A DNA stretch of 11,000 nucleotides from Symbiodinium natans (GCA_905221605.1 CAJNDS010002524.1:64001-75000), one strand, 5' to 3'. Shown: positions 4,736-10,746, numbered from the stretch's first letter. Numbers and translations: made by a program. Notes: generated by a model from the sequence alone, not told the origin.

Positions 4736-4982
4736 GTGTAAATTTAGTAGCTGAATGAGTACACTTTGCACTTTTGGGGGTACTATAATCCCTATCGAAC
4801 TGAAAGTTTCCACGTTTTTATGGGGCTTATGAACTCAGCAACTAAGAATTCTGCCAAACCCCCCAAAACTATCTGGTATAGGTTTTAGGGTTCATAGCTA
4901 ATAGACCCTAATACCCCACAAACCCTATAAGCCCTAAACCCTGAAGCCTGAAGCCTGTGAACCCTACAAGCCCGAAGCCCTA
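4736..4982. other. intron spacer ending in C-rich telomere-like repeats
   Basis: The first half is AT-richer and holds a TACTATAATCCCTAT motif resembling the inner part of MITE family A. The second half (4900-4982) is degenerate CCCTAAA, CCCTGAA and GCCTGAA units before the next exon. No convincing coding sequence is present. Confidence 0.5.
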
Positions 4983-4989
4983 GTGTGAG

Positions 4990-5082
4990 AAGCGAAAGGA
5001 CCTGGAGGCAGGCCTTGTGGGGGTGATCCAGCAGGCGCATAGCCAGGTGATCGCCGAGCAGGGGTTCAAGGACTCGACAGGG
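4990..5082 (+). CDS. helical exon
   Basis: Thirty-one codons read KRKDLEAGLVGVIQQAHSQV and IAEQGFKDSTG, in phase 0 at both ends, with GGG|GTCAGG as donor. The acceptor is GTGTGAG at 4983-4989, or TAG at 4983 adding two codons. It joins in frame to 5551-5658. It is helical and charged with no named motif, and its incoming phase does not match 4683, so an exon may be missing or broken in between. Confidence 0.55.
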
Positions 5083-5550
5083 GTCAGGGTTTTGGGTTTT
5101 AGGGTTTAGGGTTTCGGGTTTAGGGTTTCGGGTCTAGGGTTTAGGGTCTAGGGTCAAGGGCTGGGCTTATAGGCTGTTGATAGGTTGTGGGGTTTAGGGT
5201 TTCGGCCCTCTATGGGGCAGGTTGGAGCGTGCTCTTGGTCTGGATTTTTGTCGGGGACATCTGGGGTTTTCGATACTAGGGGTACCTTACATATTGGGCC
5301 CCTTTTTTGTCAGGCATTGCGGTATTAGGGTTTAAGGTATTAGGATTTAGGGTTTTAGGGTCCAGGGTACTACGGGTGTAGGATTCAGGGTAAGTTGGGG
5401 TTACCTTTTTTGGAGGCCCGTTTATAAGGGGATCCCCTACTATTTGGGAGTCTATATTCGGAGTCCCTTTTGTGCATACACCCCCACATAGGCTTCGCTA
5501 GCCCTAAACCCTTTCTTTGTCAACCCCCTCTCAACACACAAAAAAACAAG
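5083..5550. other. long intron: G-rich arrays, GTACC module, C-rich end
   Basis: It starts GTCAGGG then TTTAGGG, TTTCGGG and TCTAGGG units to about 5165, with another unit at 5190. Non-repeat sequence follows, with GTACC modules at 5279 and GGTTACCTTTTTTGGAGGC at 5399-5417 followed by TTTATAAGGGGATCCCCTAC. CCCTAAACCC appears at 5502-5512 before the acceptor AAACAAG at 5550. No coding sequence is evident. Confidence 0.6.
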
Positions 5551-5658
5551 GAGTTTCTCGAGGGCCGCCCGGCCTACCTCCAAAAGCTACTGGACGCCTC
5601 CATGGCCAAGCTCCGCCACTACGCCGACCGTGAGGCGATTGTGCTTAGAGCAGATGGG
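5551..5658 (+). CDS. helical exon
   Basis: Thirty-six codons read EFLEGRPAYLQKLLDASMAK and LRHYADREAIVLRADG, entering and leaving in phase 0. The downstream intron starts GTTTAGGG, again using the telomere unit as donor. The high GC3 and amphipathic helix look coding. It joins in frame to 4990-5082. The family is not recognised. Confidence 0.6.
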
Positions 5659-5893
5659 GTTTAGGGTTTCGGGTTTAGGGTTTCAGGCTGTGCTTAGAGC
5701 ATGTGGCCATTATTTTGGTGGTCTGGAACCGGGGTCCCTGACTATCGTAAACTGCCATAGGGCTCTAAGGAAGTATCCCATGTGGGATTTGGGTTCCAGT
5801 TTCAGGTTTGTGGGCAAACCCTAAATCCTAATTCCGAAACATGGGGCTTTGGGCTGTTTAGGGCTCAGGATTTTGGATGGTAGTGAATAGCCA
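5659..5893. other. intron spacer with degenerate telomere units
   Basis: TTTAGGG and TTTCGGG units occur at 5659-5690, with CCCTAAATCCTAATTCC at 5819-5835. A duplicated GTGCTTAGAGCA (5641, 5691) is the only other repeat noted. No coding call is made. Confidence 0.5.
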
Positions 5894-5894
5894 G

Positions 5895-5931
5895 GGACAC
5901 CGTTGCAGAAATGACCATTCTGTTCGTGACC
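5895..5931 (+). CDS. possible short exon interrupted by element
   Basis: The frame DTVAEMTILFVT follows a CAG at 5892-5894 and runs into the inverted-repeat element at 5932. A GTGACC at 5926 could be the donor, the same sequence used at 533. It is too short to be sure. Confidence 0.3.
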
Positions 5932-6046
5932 TACTACCCCCCTCTATACTACACCCCCTCCCCTAGGTTCCCCCTCAAATAGCCTCAATTAGGCTCTAGT
6001 TTCCTAAAAATAGCCCAAATTATTGGGGGAACTTAGAGGGGGTAGT
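5932..6046. mobile_element. inverted-repeat element, ACTACCCCC ends
   Basis: ACTACCCCCCTCTA (from 5933) and GGTTCCCCC on the left pair with GGGGGAACTTAGAGGGGGTAGT on the right. The left arm looks partly duplicated (TACTACACCCCCTCCCCTA). The reading GT at 5926 to AG at 6050 would be a 125-base intron with GACC on both sides. Confidence 0.6.
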
Positions 6047-6135
6047 GCAGGACCCGAAACCCTAAACCCTAAACCTAGGGGGGGACAGCAGGGAAACCCA
6101 TGATCCTTGGGCGCCTGAACAGCAAAAAAATTCGC

Positions 6136-6138
<3 letters not shown>

Positions 6139-6166
<28 letters not shown>
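6139..6166. repeat. poly-C run (28 C)
   Basis: An uninterrupted C homopolymer leads into CCCAAACCCTAAACCC. It sits upstream of an AG acceptor and could serve as a pyrimidine tract. Length is likely to be error-prone in sequencing. Confidence 0.95.
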
Positions 6167-6188
6167 AAACCCTAAACCCTAAACCCAG

Positions 6189-6207
6189 CTAATGAGAAAG
6201 CCTTGAG
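6189..6207 (+). CDS. possible microexon
   Basis: CCCAG (6184-6188) is followed by codons for NEKAL and a GAG|GTCCCT donor. Telomere-type units on both sides match the usual island context. A 19-base exon is at the limit of what can be claimed; the following island IIHEGPLPTA (6234-6266) has a CAG acceptor but no GT donor. Confidence 0.25.
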
Positions 6208-6325
6208 GTCCCTAAACCCGGAACCCTGTGCAGATAATCCACGAAGGCCCCTTGCCTACTGCTTCTGGAAACCCTAAACCCTAAACTTGGGCGGGGGAAC
6301 TACTAGTAGCTTTGGCTCCTGGCAG

Positions 6326-6380
6326 GTCACCCTGCAGAACAACCTGCTGGGCCAGGTGCCGGCGACCTTGGGGCCGTATG
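6326..6380 (+). CDS. leucine-rich-repeat-like exon
   Basis: After GGCAG the frame reads VTLQNNLLGQVPATLGPY and leaves in phase 1 at ATG|GTCTGG. LxxNxLxGxVPxxLG is the plant-type LRR consensus, in which Asn ladders and the G-x-(I/V)-P turn are typical. A later island with a strong acceptor (6522) reads LLRNLVGLL in one frame, which would also suit an LRR, but its phase does not fit this donor. One repeat is weak evidence for an LRR protein. Confidence 0.5.
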
Positions 6381-6450
6381 GTCTGGGGTTAGGGGTTTGG
6401 GGTCTAGGGTTCGGGTTGAGGGTTTGGGGTTTAGGGTTTAGGGTCCAGGT
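6381..6450. repeat. G-rich telomere-like tract
   Basis: GGGGTTAGGGGTTTGGGG, TCTAGGG and TTTAGGG units directly follow the LRR-like exon. Its first bases, GTCTGGGG, serve as the donor. Confidence 0.8.
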
Positions 6451-6521
6451 GATCCCTTTTCCTAGCACCATGGGGTCTCACCCGGCTGAATCACCGCGTG
6501 TTACCTCCTTCAATTTTCCAG

Positions 6522-6549
6522 GCTGCTGCGGAACCTAGTCGGGCTCCTG
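6522..6549 (+). CDS. possible short exon with strong acceptor
   Basis: TTACCTCCTTCAATTTTCCAG (6501-6521) is the best-looking 3' splice site in the window. The following 28 bases end at GTTTTAGGG, a telomere-like donor. Frames give AAAEPSRAP or LLRNLVGLL, and the choice is open. Confidence 0.35.
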
Positions 6550-6599
6550 TTTTAGGGCATTTAGGCGTCTAGGACATTGATAAGGAAGGGTGGGACTAA

Positions 6600-6757
6600 A
6601 CCCCTAAGCCCTAAGACCTTGAACCCAAAAACAACTGTCAATATCCGTATAAACCATGAAACCTACCCCCAAACCCTAACTAAACTCCTAAAACCCTTAA
6701 AAGCCCTACAGGCCCTAAAAGCCCTCCAACCCCAAAAAGCCCTAAAACCCCATAACT
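6600..6757. repeat. degenerate C-rich telomere-like tract
   Basis: CCCTAAGCCCTAAGACC, CCCAAACCCTAACTAAA and AAAGCCCT units have drifted from CCCTAAA. They form the C-rich side of the intron before the exon at 6912. Confidence 0.65.
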
Positions 6758-6856
6758 TGGGATGGGTCCCCTTTTACTAACAGTCCTTAGTAGGGATGAT
6801 AATTGCGGGTGCTGTAATCCCTATTAAGGACTCTTAGTATAAGGGGGAGCATCCCA
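6758..6856. mobile_element. MITE family A, copy 2 (full length)
   Basis: This 99-bp foldback has left arm TGGGATGGGTCCCCTTTTAC onward to TAGTAGGGAT, with right arm ATCCCTATTAAGGACTCTTAG onward to CATCCCA (6817-6856). The arms pair over about 40 bp with few mismatches. They match copy 1 closely while the central loop differs, as expected for elements whose ends are under transposase selection. Confidence 0.85.
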
Positions 6857-6911
6857 ACCCAAAAACCCTCGAGCCAGTAAACTGGCCCAAGCATCTCTTC
6901 TGTCTCACCAG

Positions 6912-6980
6912 GTGGCTGCAGAGACCTGTCGCTGGCTCCGCCAGCACTTTCCAGGGCAGCATGGATGCCTGGGGAAAAAC
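6912..6980 (+). CDS. candidate exon, unknown protein
   Basis: TCTGTCTCACCAG is a good acceptor. The frame reads VAAETCRWLRQHFPGQHGCL and GKN, with donors at GTTGAG (6981) or GGTTGGG (6992). The Cys/His/Trp-rich short helix is not recognised. Its intron context has C-rich units upstream. Confidence 0.5.
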
Positions 6981-7040
6981 GTTGAGGCGGGGTTGGGTTT
7001 CAGGGCCTAGGTTTTGTTTTGTTTTTTCTTATCTTTTTTT

Positions 7041-7135
7041 TTTTAGGGGGAGGGGGGGGGGGAGGGGGGGGACAACCCAACCCCCTAAATCCGAATCCCC
7101 TAAAACCCTAAACCCTAAACCCGAAACCCCTAGAA
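7041..7135. repeat. T run, G run, then CCCTAAA units
   Basis: T-rich and G-rich homopolymer stretches (7016-7071) are followed by CCCTAAACCCTAAACCC at 7102-7121. The segment lies just upstream of the island at 7160 and has no gene. Confidence 0.8.
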
Positions 7136-7159
7136 TGTCCTGAAAGCCAAAACACCTAG

Positions 7160-7254
7160 ACCGCTTCGTGACGCCAAGCTTCGCGAGGTCACGGTGAGCA
7201 AGGCGGAGCTGGAACTCCTCGTGTCCAGCCTCGGCACCACCAGGAGAACGGAAC
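7160..7254 (+). CDS. HYPK/NAC-alpha UBA-like exon (tentative)
   Basis: The frame reads PLRDAKLREVTVSKAELELL and VSSLGTTRRTE, ending in phase 1 at C|GTGTTTTT. The pattern VTVxKxELELLVxxLxxxRxxxE resembles the start of the UBA-like C-terminal domain shared by HYPK (chaperone partner of the NatA acetyltransferase) and NAC-alpha, from memory of the family pattern. The rest of that domain (ALREHxGD..A) is not seen in the next islands. A GTGAGC at 7194 is a better-looking donor but would cut the motif. The frame is GC3-rich. Confidence 0.5.
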
Positions 7255-7395
7255 GTGTTTTTTTCGATGTTTTTTTGTTTTGTTTTTTTGTTTTTTTTTG
7301 TTTTTCTTTTCAAAAGAAATATTTCTTCTTCTTATTCTTCTTCTTCTTTTTTTTGTGTTTGTTGTGTTTTCTTATCCTTATTTCTTTTTTTTTGA
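7255..7395. repeat. T-rich low-complexity tract
   Basis: Long T runs with scattered G or C, then TTC-type triplets, begin exactly at the donor. No telomere unit occurs until 7410. This differs from every other intron start here. Confidence 0.85.
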
Positions 7396-7414
7396 GTGGG
7401 GGGTAGGGGGGTTG

Positions 7415-7590
7415 TTGGGGTTAGGGTTTCGGGTTTAGGGTTTCGGGGGTTTAGGGTTTCAGGGTGCAGGGTTAAGGGCACGGGTTCAAGGGTTCAAGGG
7501 TTCAAGGTTCCAGGGTTCAAAGGTTCTAGTGTTCAAGGGTTCAAGGGCTCAGGGGCTGAGAGTTTAGGGCTGAGGGCTTCAACAGTCGAA
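7415..7590. repeat. TTTAGGG units drifting into GGGTTCA array
   Basis: TTTCGGG and TTTAGGG units (7421-7462) pass into GGGTTCA repeats at 7492-7550, a point-variant 7-mer of the telomere unit. It is in G-rich orientation and forms the first half of the intron that ends C-rich at 7746. Confidence 0.8.
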
Positions 7591-7596
7591 CCCGAA

Positions 7597-7746
7597 ACCC
7601 TAAACCCTAAGCCTCTACACCCTAAGCCCTCAACCCGAAACCCAACCCCCACCACCCCCCTCGCGGCCCGAAACCCTAAACCCTAAACCCTAAACCCTAA
7701 ACCCTAAACCCTAAACCCTAAGCCCTAAACCCTAAACCCTAAACCC
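7597..7746. repeat. CCCTAAA array, C-rich half of intron
   Basis: Degenerate units at 7597-7645 are followed by about ten nearly perfect CCCTAAA units (7671-7746). It faces the G-rich block at 7415-7590 head to head and precedes the acceptor CTGCAG at 7767. Confidence 0.9.
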
Positions 7747-7767
7747 GAAATCAGAAGGGCCCTGCAG

Positions 7768-7819
7768 GAACTACGACGACCTGGAGCTGAAGATGGACCT
7801 GGCTCCCGGACTGTTTGGG
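7768..7819 (+). CDS. candidate exon, joins to 7963
   Basis: After CCTGCAG the frame reads NYDDLELKMDLAPGLFG (first base completes the previous codon) and leaves in phase 0 at GGG|GTAGAG. It joins in frame to 7963-8028. Acidic and hydrophobic; not recognised. Confidence 0.5.
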
Positions 7820-7910
7820 GTAGAGGGTTTGGCTTGGAGTTTGGGGTTGGGGGTTTAGGGTTTAGGGTTTAGGGATAGGGTTTGGGGTTAGGGGTTAGAG
7901 TTTAGGTAGG
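7820..7910. repeat. G-rich telomere-like tract
   Basis: GTAGAGGGTTTGG is followed by TTTAGGG and GGGGTTAGGG units directly after the exon. The rest of the intron (7911-7962) is ordinary sequence with a polypyrimidine acceptor, and there is no C-rich array. Confidence 0.8.
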
Positions 7911-7962
7911 GATTTCACGGGCATAATATTGACAGTTATGTAGTTTTTGGTTCCCGCAGTAG

Positions 7963-8028
7963 CCCGTTAAAGCCTTCAAGAAGTTCTACCATTACTTTCC
8001 CCAAGCCTTAAACCAATATAACGCCTAG
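7963..8028 (+). CDS. candidate last exon with stop
   Basis: Tandem acceptors CCCGCAG and TAG (7959, 7962) precede PVKAFKKFYHYFPQALNQYN, then Ala and TAG at 8026-8028. Only the second AG keeps the frame of the preceding exon, because using the first would read a stop. This could be the C-terminus of a gene. The basic/aromatic peptide is not recognised. Confidence 0.45.
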   Translation, partial: PVKAFKKFYHYFPQALNQYNA

Positions 8029-8035
8029 ACCCCAG

Positions 8036-8118
8036 GCCCAAACCCTAAACCCTAAACCCTAAACCCTAAACCCTAAACCCTAAACCCTAAACCCTAAACC
8101 CTAAACCCTAAACCCTAA
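8036..8118. repeat. interstitial telomere array (CCCTAAA)n
   Basis: About eleven perfect units end at CCCTAACATGTTTTCTTTAGCAG, the acceptor of the next island. Confidence 0.95.
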
Positions 8119-8135
8119 CATGTTTTCTTTAGCAG

Positions 8136-8193
8136 GTTCTGGGCGGCCAGAAGCTCCCGGAATACAGCATCCTACGCCTCTACCAGACGCCAG
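8136..8193 (+). CDS. candidate exon, unknown protein
   Basis: The strong acceptor TGTTTTCTTTAGCAG is followed by VLGGQKLPEYSILRLYQTP, leaving in phase 1 at CCAG|GTTGGG. The codon use is GC3-rich and both splice sites are good. No family is recognised. Confidence 0.55.
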
Positions 8194-8209
8194 GTTGGGA
8201 GCAAAGAGC

Positions 8210-8400
8210 TTCGGGTTTCGGGTTTAGGGTTTGGGGTTTAGGGTTTAGGGTTTAGGGTTTGGGGTTTAGGGTTTCGGGTTTAGGGTTTAGGGTTTAGGGC
8301 TTTAGGGGTTTTAGGGCTTTAGGGGTTTTAGGGCTTTAGGGGTTTAGGGTTTGGGGTTTGGGGTTAAGAGAAAGGGTTTGGGGTTTTGGCCTTAGGGCCC
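8210..8400. repeat. TTTAGGG array with 17-bp higher-order repeat
   Basis: TTTCGGG, TTTAGGG and TTTGGGG units fill the G-rich half of the intron. At 8297-8346 GGGCTTTAGGGGTTTTA repeats nearly three times, a higher-order unit built from two variant 7-mers. Confidence 0.9.
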
Positions 8401-8421
8401 GGAACCTTGAACCTTTTCCAG

Positions 8422-8479
8422 GATTTTCATCGGCTTGCTCAGAAGTATCTAGTCATTTGTCGTGCCAGTGCGCTGGGAG
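8422..8479 (+). CDS. candidate exon, frame ambiguous
   Basis: CCTTTTCCAG precedes either DFHRLAQKYLVICRASAL (phase 0) or GFSSACSEVSSHLSCQCAG (phase 1, which fits the previous donor). GAG|GTCAGG is the donor. The first reading looks more protein-like, while the second fits the splice phase. Confidence 0.4.
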
Positions 8480-8569
8480 GTCAGGCGGGTTTATGGGGCT
8501 TAGGGGCAGCAAGGCCCCTAACCCCGCAACCTTCAACCCCTCAGCCCCTAGGACCCTGAACCCTAGGAT

Positions 8570-8650
8570 TTAGGGTTCCTAAACCCTAAACCCTAAACCC
8601 TAAACCCTAGACCCTAAACCCTAAACCCTAAACCCCAGACCCTAGGGCAG
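8570..8650. repeat. CCCTAAA array
   Basis: Eight to ten units with a few variants (CCCTAGA, CCCCAGA) are introduced by TTTAGGGTTCCTAAACCC, a short head-to-head junction at 8569-8588. Confidence 0.9.
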
Positions 8651-8928
8651 AATTGGGGCACCAGATCTAGAGTCCAGCGCAGGGGAGGATGCTCGAATTT
8701 TACATGGCCGAAATCATTTGGAGCAGCTTGCGCAGCTTTGGAATCTATATCGCCCTTGGGGAATTGTTTTGCATTTTTGTTTGTATAAAACCGATAAAAG
8801 ATATTATGTTTTTTGATTAAGGTTCTAAGGGGAGTATAGGAATTGGTCCACCCATCCTGAAATGCGACTTCACATCGACACGTGGATGGCGCAGGATGTG
8901 GGCGACCCTTGGCTGGCTTACATACTAT
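8651..8928. other. low-repeat segment, possible broken coding region
   Basis: This is the longest non-repetitive, AT-richer stretch in the right half. On the + strand, frame EDARILHGRNHLEQLAQLWN (from 8688) runs to stops near 8813, and HPEMRLHIDTWMAQDVGDPW (from 8851) resumes the same frame up to the element at 8929. On the minus strand one frame is open throughout. I cannot choose between an intron-split exon pair, a decayed gene and chance. Confidence 0.35.
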
Positions 8929-9032
8929 GTGCTTAAGAACCCCCCCCCCAAATATTCTTCCTCGTAAGGGCAACATAGGGATTATCATCTTTGTTTTTTT
9001 TTTTTTTTTTGGGGGGGGGGGTTCTTAAGCAG
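8929..9032 (+). mobile_element. inverted-repeat element, TGCTTAAGAACCCC ends, intron-like
   Basis: TGCTTAAGAACCCCCCCCCC (from 8930) and GGGGGGGGGGGTTCTTAAGCA (to 9031) are inverted repeats with unequal homopolymer lengths. With its flanking bases it starts GTGCTTAAG and ends AAGCAG, so the whole element has GT-AG ends and could be spliced. A poly-T of about 19 sits inside. The copy at 113-294 shares ends and an internal motif. Confidence 0.7.
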
Positions 9033-9239
9033 ATGGTGGGTTTGGGGCTTGTTTACATCGAGTATGAGAAGTGTGGCCAGGCGCATACGATCTCAACATA
9101 TGTGGTATATGCGGTACATACGATGCGCACGTTGTGTGGCGGTCTGCCCACGATATCAGGCCCTAAGTGGGGACAAACGGTCCCCCTCCCGAGCTATCCT
9201 TTGCCCCTAAATCCCCTCAGCCTCACCACTATGCCTTAA
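9033..9239 (+). CDS. possible coding segment after the element
   Basis: From 9033 a frame reads MVGLGLVYIEYEKCGQAHTI and STYVVYAVHTMRTLCGGLPT before running into repeat-like sequence and a stop at 9237. It joins in phase 0 to GWLTYY upstream if 8929-9032 is an intron. Composition is plausible but low-GC3 and unlike the other islands, so it may be chance. Confidence 0.3.
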   Translation: MVGLGLVYIEYEKCGQAHTISTYVVYAVHTMRTLCGGLPTISGPKWGQTVPLPSYPLPLNPLSLTTMP

Positions 9240-9434
9240 TATCCCACCCTAAACCCCAAGCCCCAAACCCAAAAAAGCCAAGCTCTAATTCACAACAGAA
9301 ACTCCCTAAAGCGCGCGTCAATGTCACGAAGAAACCCTAGAATTAATCCTCAAAGCCCTAATGCCCTAAGCCCACAAAATCCGGAAGACCCTGCACACCC
9401 TCAACACCCCAAAACGCCGAAAATACCTAAACAT
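9240..9434. repeat. decayed C-rich telomere-like region
   Basis: CCCTAAACCCCAAGCCCC degrades into A-rich CCCTAA/GCCCTAA/AACCC motifs with increasing divergence. No coding call is made. The related decayed sequence continues from 9490 to about 9720. Confidence 0.6.
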
Positions 9435-9485
9435 TGGGATGTTCCCCCTTACGCTAGCAGTGCTGAATAGGGATTATAGTACCCA
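9435..9485. mobile_element. MITE family A, copy 3 (left arm only)
   Basis: TGGGATGTTCCCCCTTACGC to GAATAGGGATTATAGTACCCAC matches the left half of copies 1 and 2, and no right arm follows. A truncated copy in decayed repeat sequence. Confidence 0.75.
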
Positions 9486-9489
9486 CTAG

Positions 9490-9720
9490 AACAAAGCCCT
9501 AAACTCGACCCCCCAACACCCTCAAAGAACTTCAGCACCCCAATGGCTTTAACAACCCTGTAAAACCCTTAGACCAAAAGCACAAACAAATGGCGCGAAA
9601 ACCCTGAGAACCCCTTAAACAAAACACTTAAAGCTCATTCAAAAGACAACCCTAAAAGCACGCACGCCCTTTTTCGGCCTAGAGCCCTAAGAACAGCCGC
9701 AAGAAGGCCCTGACAACTCC
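9490..9720. other. A-rich decayed telomere-like spacer
   Basis: Scattered AACCCTNNAA, CCCTTAAA and GCCCTAA motifs without array structure precede the island at 9725. Nothing else is recognised. Confidence 0.5.
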
Positions 9721-9724
9721 CAAG

Positions 9725-9776
9725 AGTCGCCGCTCAGAACATCGTGACCAAGCCGGGTCTCGACGACTTCACCATG
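9725..9776 (+). CDS. candidate exon, unknown protein
   Basis: The frame reads VAAQNIVTKPGLDDFTM (first base completes a prior codon) with acceptor CCCAAG (9724) or CTCAG (9737). Donor is ATG|GTGGGG; the frame stays open as VGHPVALMPRGL to a TGA at 9813 if that donor is not used. A further donor GTTTAGGG lies at 9820. Not recognised. Confidence 0.45.
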
Positions 9777-9819
9777 GTGGGGCATCCCGTCGCCTTGATG
9801 CCCCGTGGACTTTGACACG

Positions 9820-9870
9820 GTTTAGGGTTTAGGGTTTAGGGTTTAGGGTTTAGGGTTTAGGGTCTAGGGT
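9820..9870. repeat. TTTAGGG array
   Basis: Seven units begin right after the coding island, six perfect and the last TCTAGGG, in the G-rich orientation. Confidence 0.95.
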
Positions 9871-9955
9871 ACTTTCATGGACGAATTCTCGGGAGCTTTT
9901 GGTATTTCCCAACATAGGGGTAGCCCAAATGGAATAGACTCTCCCCTTAAGGGTA

Positions 9956-9978
9956 CCCCCCCCCCCCCCCCCCCCCCC
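9956..9978. repeat. poly-C run (23 C)
   Basis: A C homopolymer follows a CTTAAGGGTACC motif, similar to the GGGGTACC module elsewhere. It is in the spacer between islands 9725 and 10028. Confidence 0.95.
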
Positions 9979-10027
9979 AATTTTTCGGAGACCCCCTTTT
10001 GGGAGGGGTCGAGATACTTCCACAAAG

Positions 10028-10114
10028 CTTCGGCGCCCCGATCCCGCGAACCACTCCTGAGGCCGCCAATGCCAGTGAAGCCCAGAAGCCGGACTCCACC
10101 AATCCTGAAATAGG
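10028..10114 (+). CDS. candidate exon, joins in frame to 10325
   Basis: After CACAAAG the frame reads FGAPIPRTTPEAANASEAQK and PDSTNPEI and leaves in phase 2 at GG|GTTCGG. The composition suggests a flexible linker rich in Pro, Ser, Thr and Ala. The join to 10325-10420 is in frame, which supports both. Confidence 0.55.
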
Positions 10115-10324
10115 GTTCGGGGTTTAGGGTTTGGGGTTTCGGGTTTAGGGTTTAGGGTTTCGGCTTAAGCCCTCAACCCTGGACCCTCATCGCTCAACCT
10201 TACAAGCCCCAAGCCATCCCTGTGAACCCCTGAAGCCCGAAGCCCTGAAACTGAAAGCAACCCTAAACCCTAAACCCTAAACCCTAAACCCTAAACCCTA
10301 AACCCTAAACCCTAAACCTCCAAG
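10115..10324. repeat. head-to-head telomeric intron
   Basis: The donor GTTCGGGG is followed by TTTAGGG/TTTCGGG units (10119-10162). A degenerate middle and eight perfect CCCTAAA units (10261-10316) follow, then CTCCAAG as acceptor. This is the clearest example of an intron whose two ends are inverted telomeric repeats between two exons of matching phase. Confidence 0.85.
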
Positions 10325-10420
10325 GGGTGGGCTCACTGGCTCCACGCTGACGATCGGCCGCTGGATCATGATGCTGCAGGGGGTCTCCTGGCCTCTCTTC
10401 AGTCGGGCTGCAAAAGCTGG
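10325..10420 (+). CDS. candidate exon with hydrophobic helix
   Basis: The frame reads GGLTGSTLTIGRWIMMLQGV and SWPLFSRAAKA, leaving in phase 2 at GG|GTAGAG. The stretch TIGRWIMMLQGVSWPLF could be a membrane or membrane-surface helix. Entry phase 2 matches 10114. Confidence 0.6.
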
Positions 10421-10492
10421 GTAGAGTTTAGGGTTTAGGGTTTAGGGTTTAGGGTTTAGGGTTTAGGGTTTTCGGTTACGGTTTAGGGTTTA
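10421..10492. repeat. TTTAGGG array
   Basis: GTAGAG then six perfect units and a few variants directly follow the exon; the C-rich partner lies at 10577-10622. Confidence 0.9.
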
Positions 10493-10622
10493 CCTACCAT
10501 GATGGGGGGTCATGCCCTGTATTGTGCGGTTGTAACCAACTTTTTTTGGTAGGGTTTGGGCGTCACAGGTCGGGCACCCTAAACCCTAAATCCTAAACCC
10601 TGAACCCTATAAACCCTAACCC
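10493..10622. other. intron spacer ending in CCCTAAA units
   Basis: A short imperfect palindrome around CATGATGGGGGGTCATG (10498-10514) is followed by sequence with a T run, then C-rich telomere units (10577-10622). No AG acceptor is seen between these units and the next open segment. Confidence 0.55.
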
Positions 10623-10624
10623 TG

Positions 10625-10682
10625 CGGCCCAACACTTCCTCCTTATCGCCTTTGTCTGGCGGATGCCTATTTGGTCATCCTC
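10625..10682 (+). CDS. possible hydrophobic coding island, no visible acceptor
   Basis: AAQHFLLIAFVWRMPIWSS reads like a membrane segment and ends at a GTGTAAG donor-like site. The island has the usual C-rich array upstream, but no AG precedes it within about 50 bases, so a non-canonical acceptor or a false call is possible. Confidence 0.3.
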
Positions 10683-10702
10683 TGTGTAAGGGCAACCCCC
10701 AA

Positions 10703-10746
10703 CCCCCCCCCCCCCCCCCCAAACATTTCGGGTTTAGGGTTTAGGG
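10703..10746. repeat. poly-C run and TTTAGGG units
   Basis: Eighteen C residues (10703-10720) are followed, after AAACATTTC, by GGGTTTAGGGTTTAGGG. The G-rich orientation follows the possible exon at 10625. Confidence 0.9.

Noticed and set aside
6274-6538. Open frames of the type GLGFRVxGLGFRV and TLNPKPQTLNP on both strands
   Set aside because: These are translations of TTTAGGG/CCCTAAA repeats. The same applies at 7029-7143, 7396-7686 and 8358-8573.
7492-7550. CRISPR-like short direct repeats
   Set aside because: Units are contiguous 7-mers without unique spacers; they are telomere-unit variants.
8614-8988. Minus-strand 124-residue open frame
   Set aside because: Part of it is antisense telomere repeat and inverted-repeat element. 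The central part is plausible but has no splice or homology support, so it is noted only under the 8651-8928 segment.
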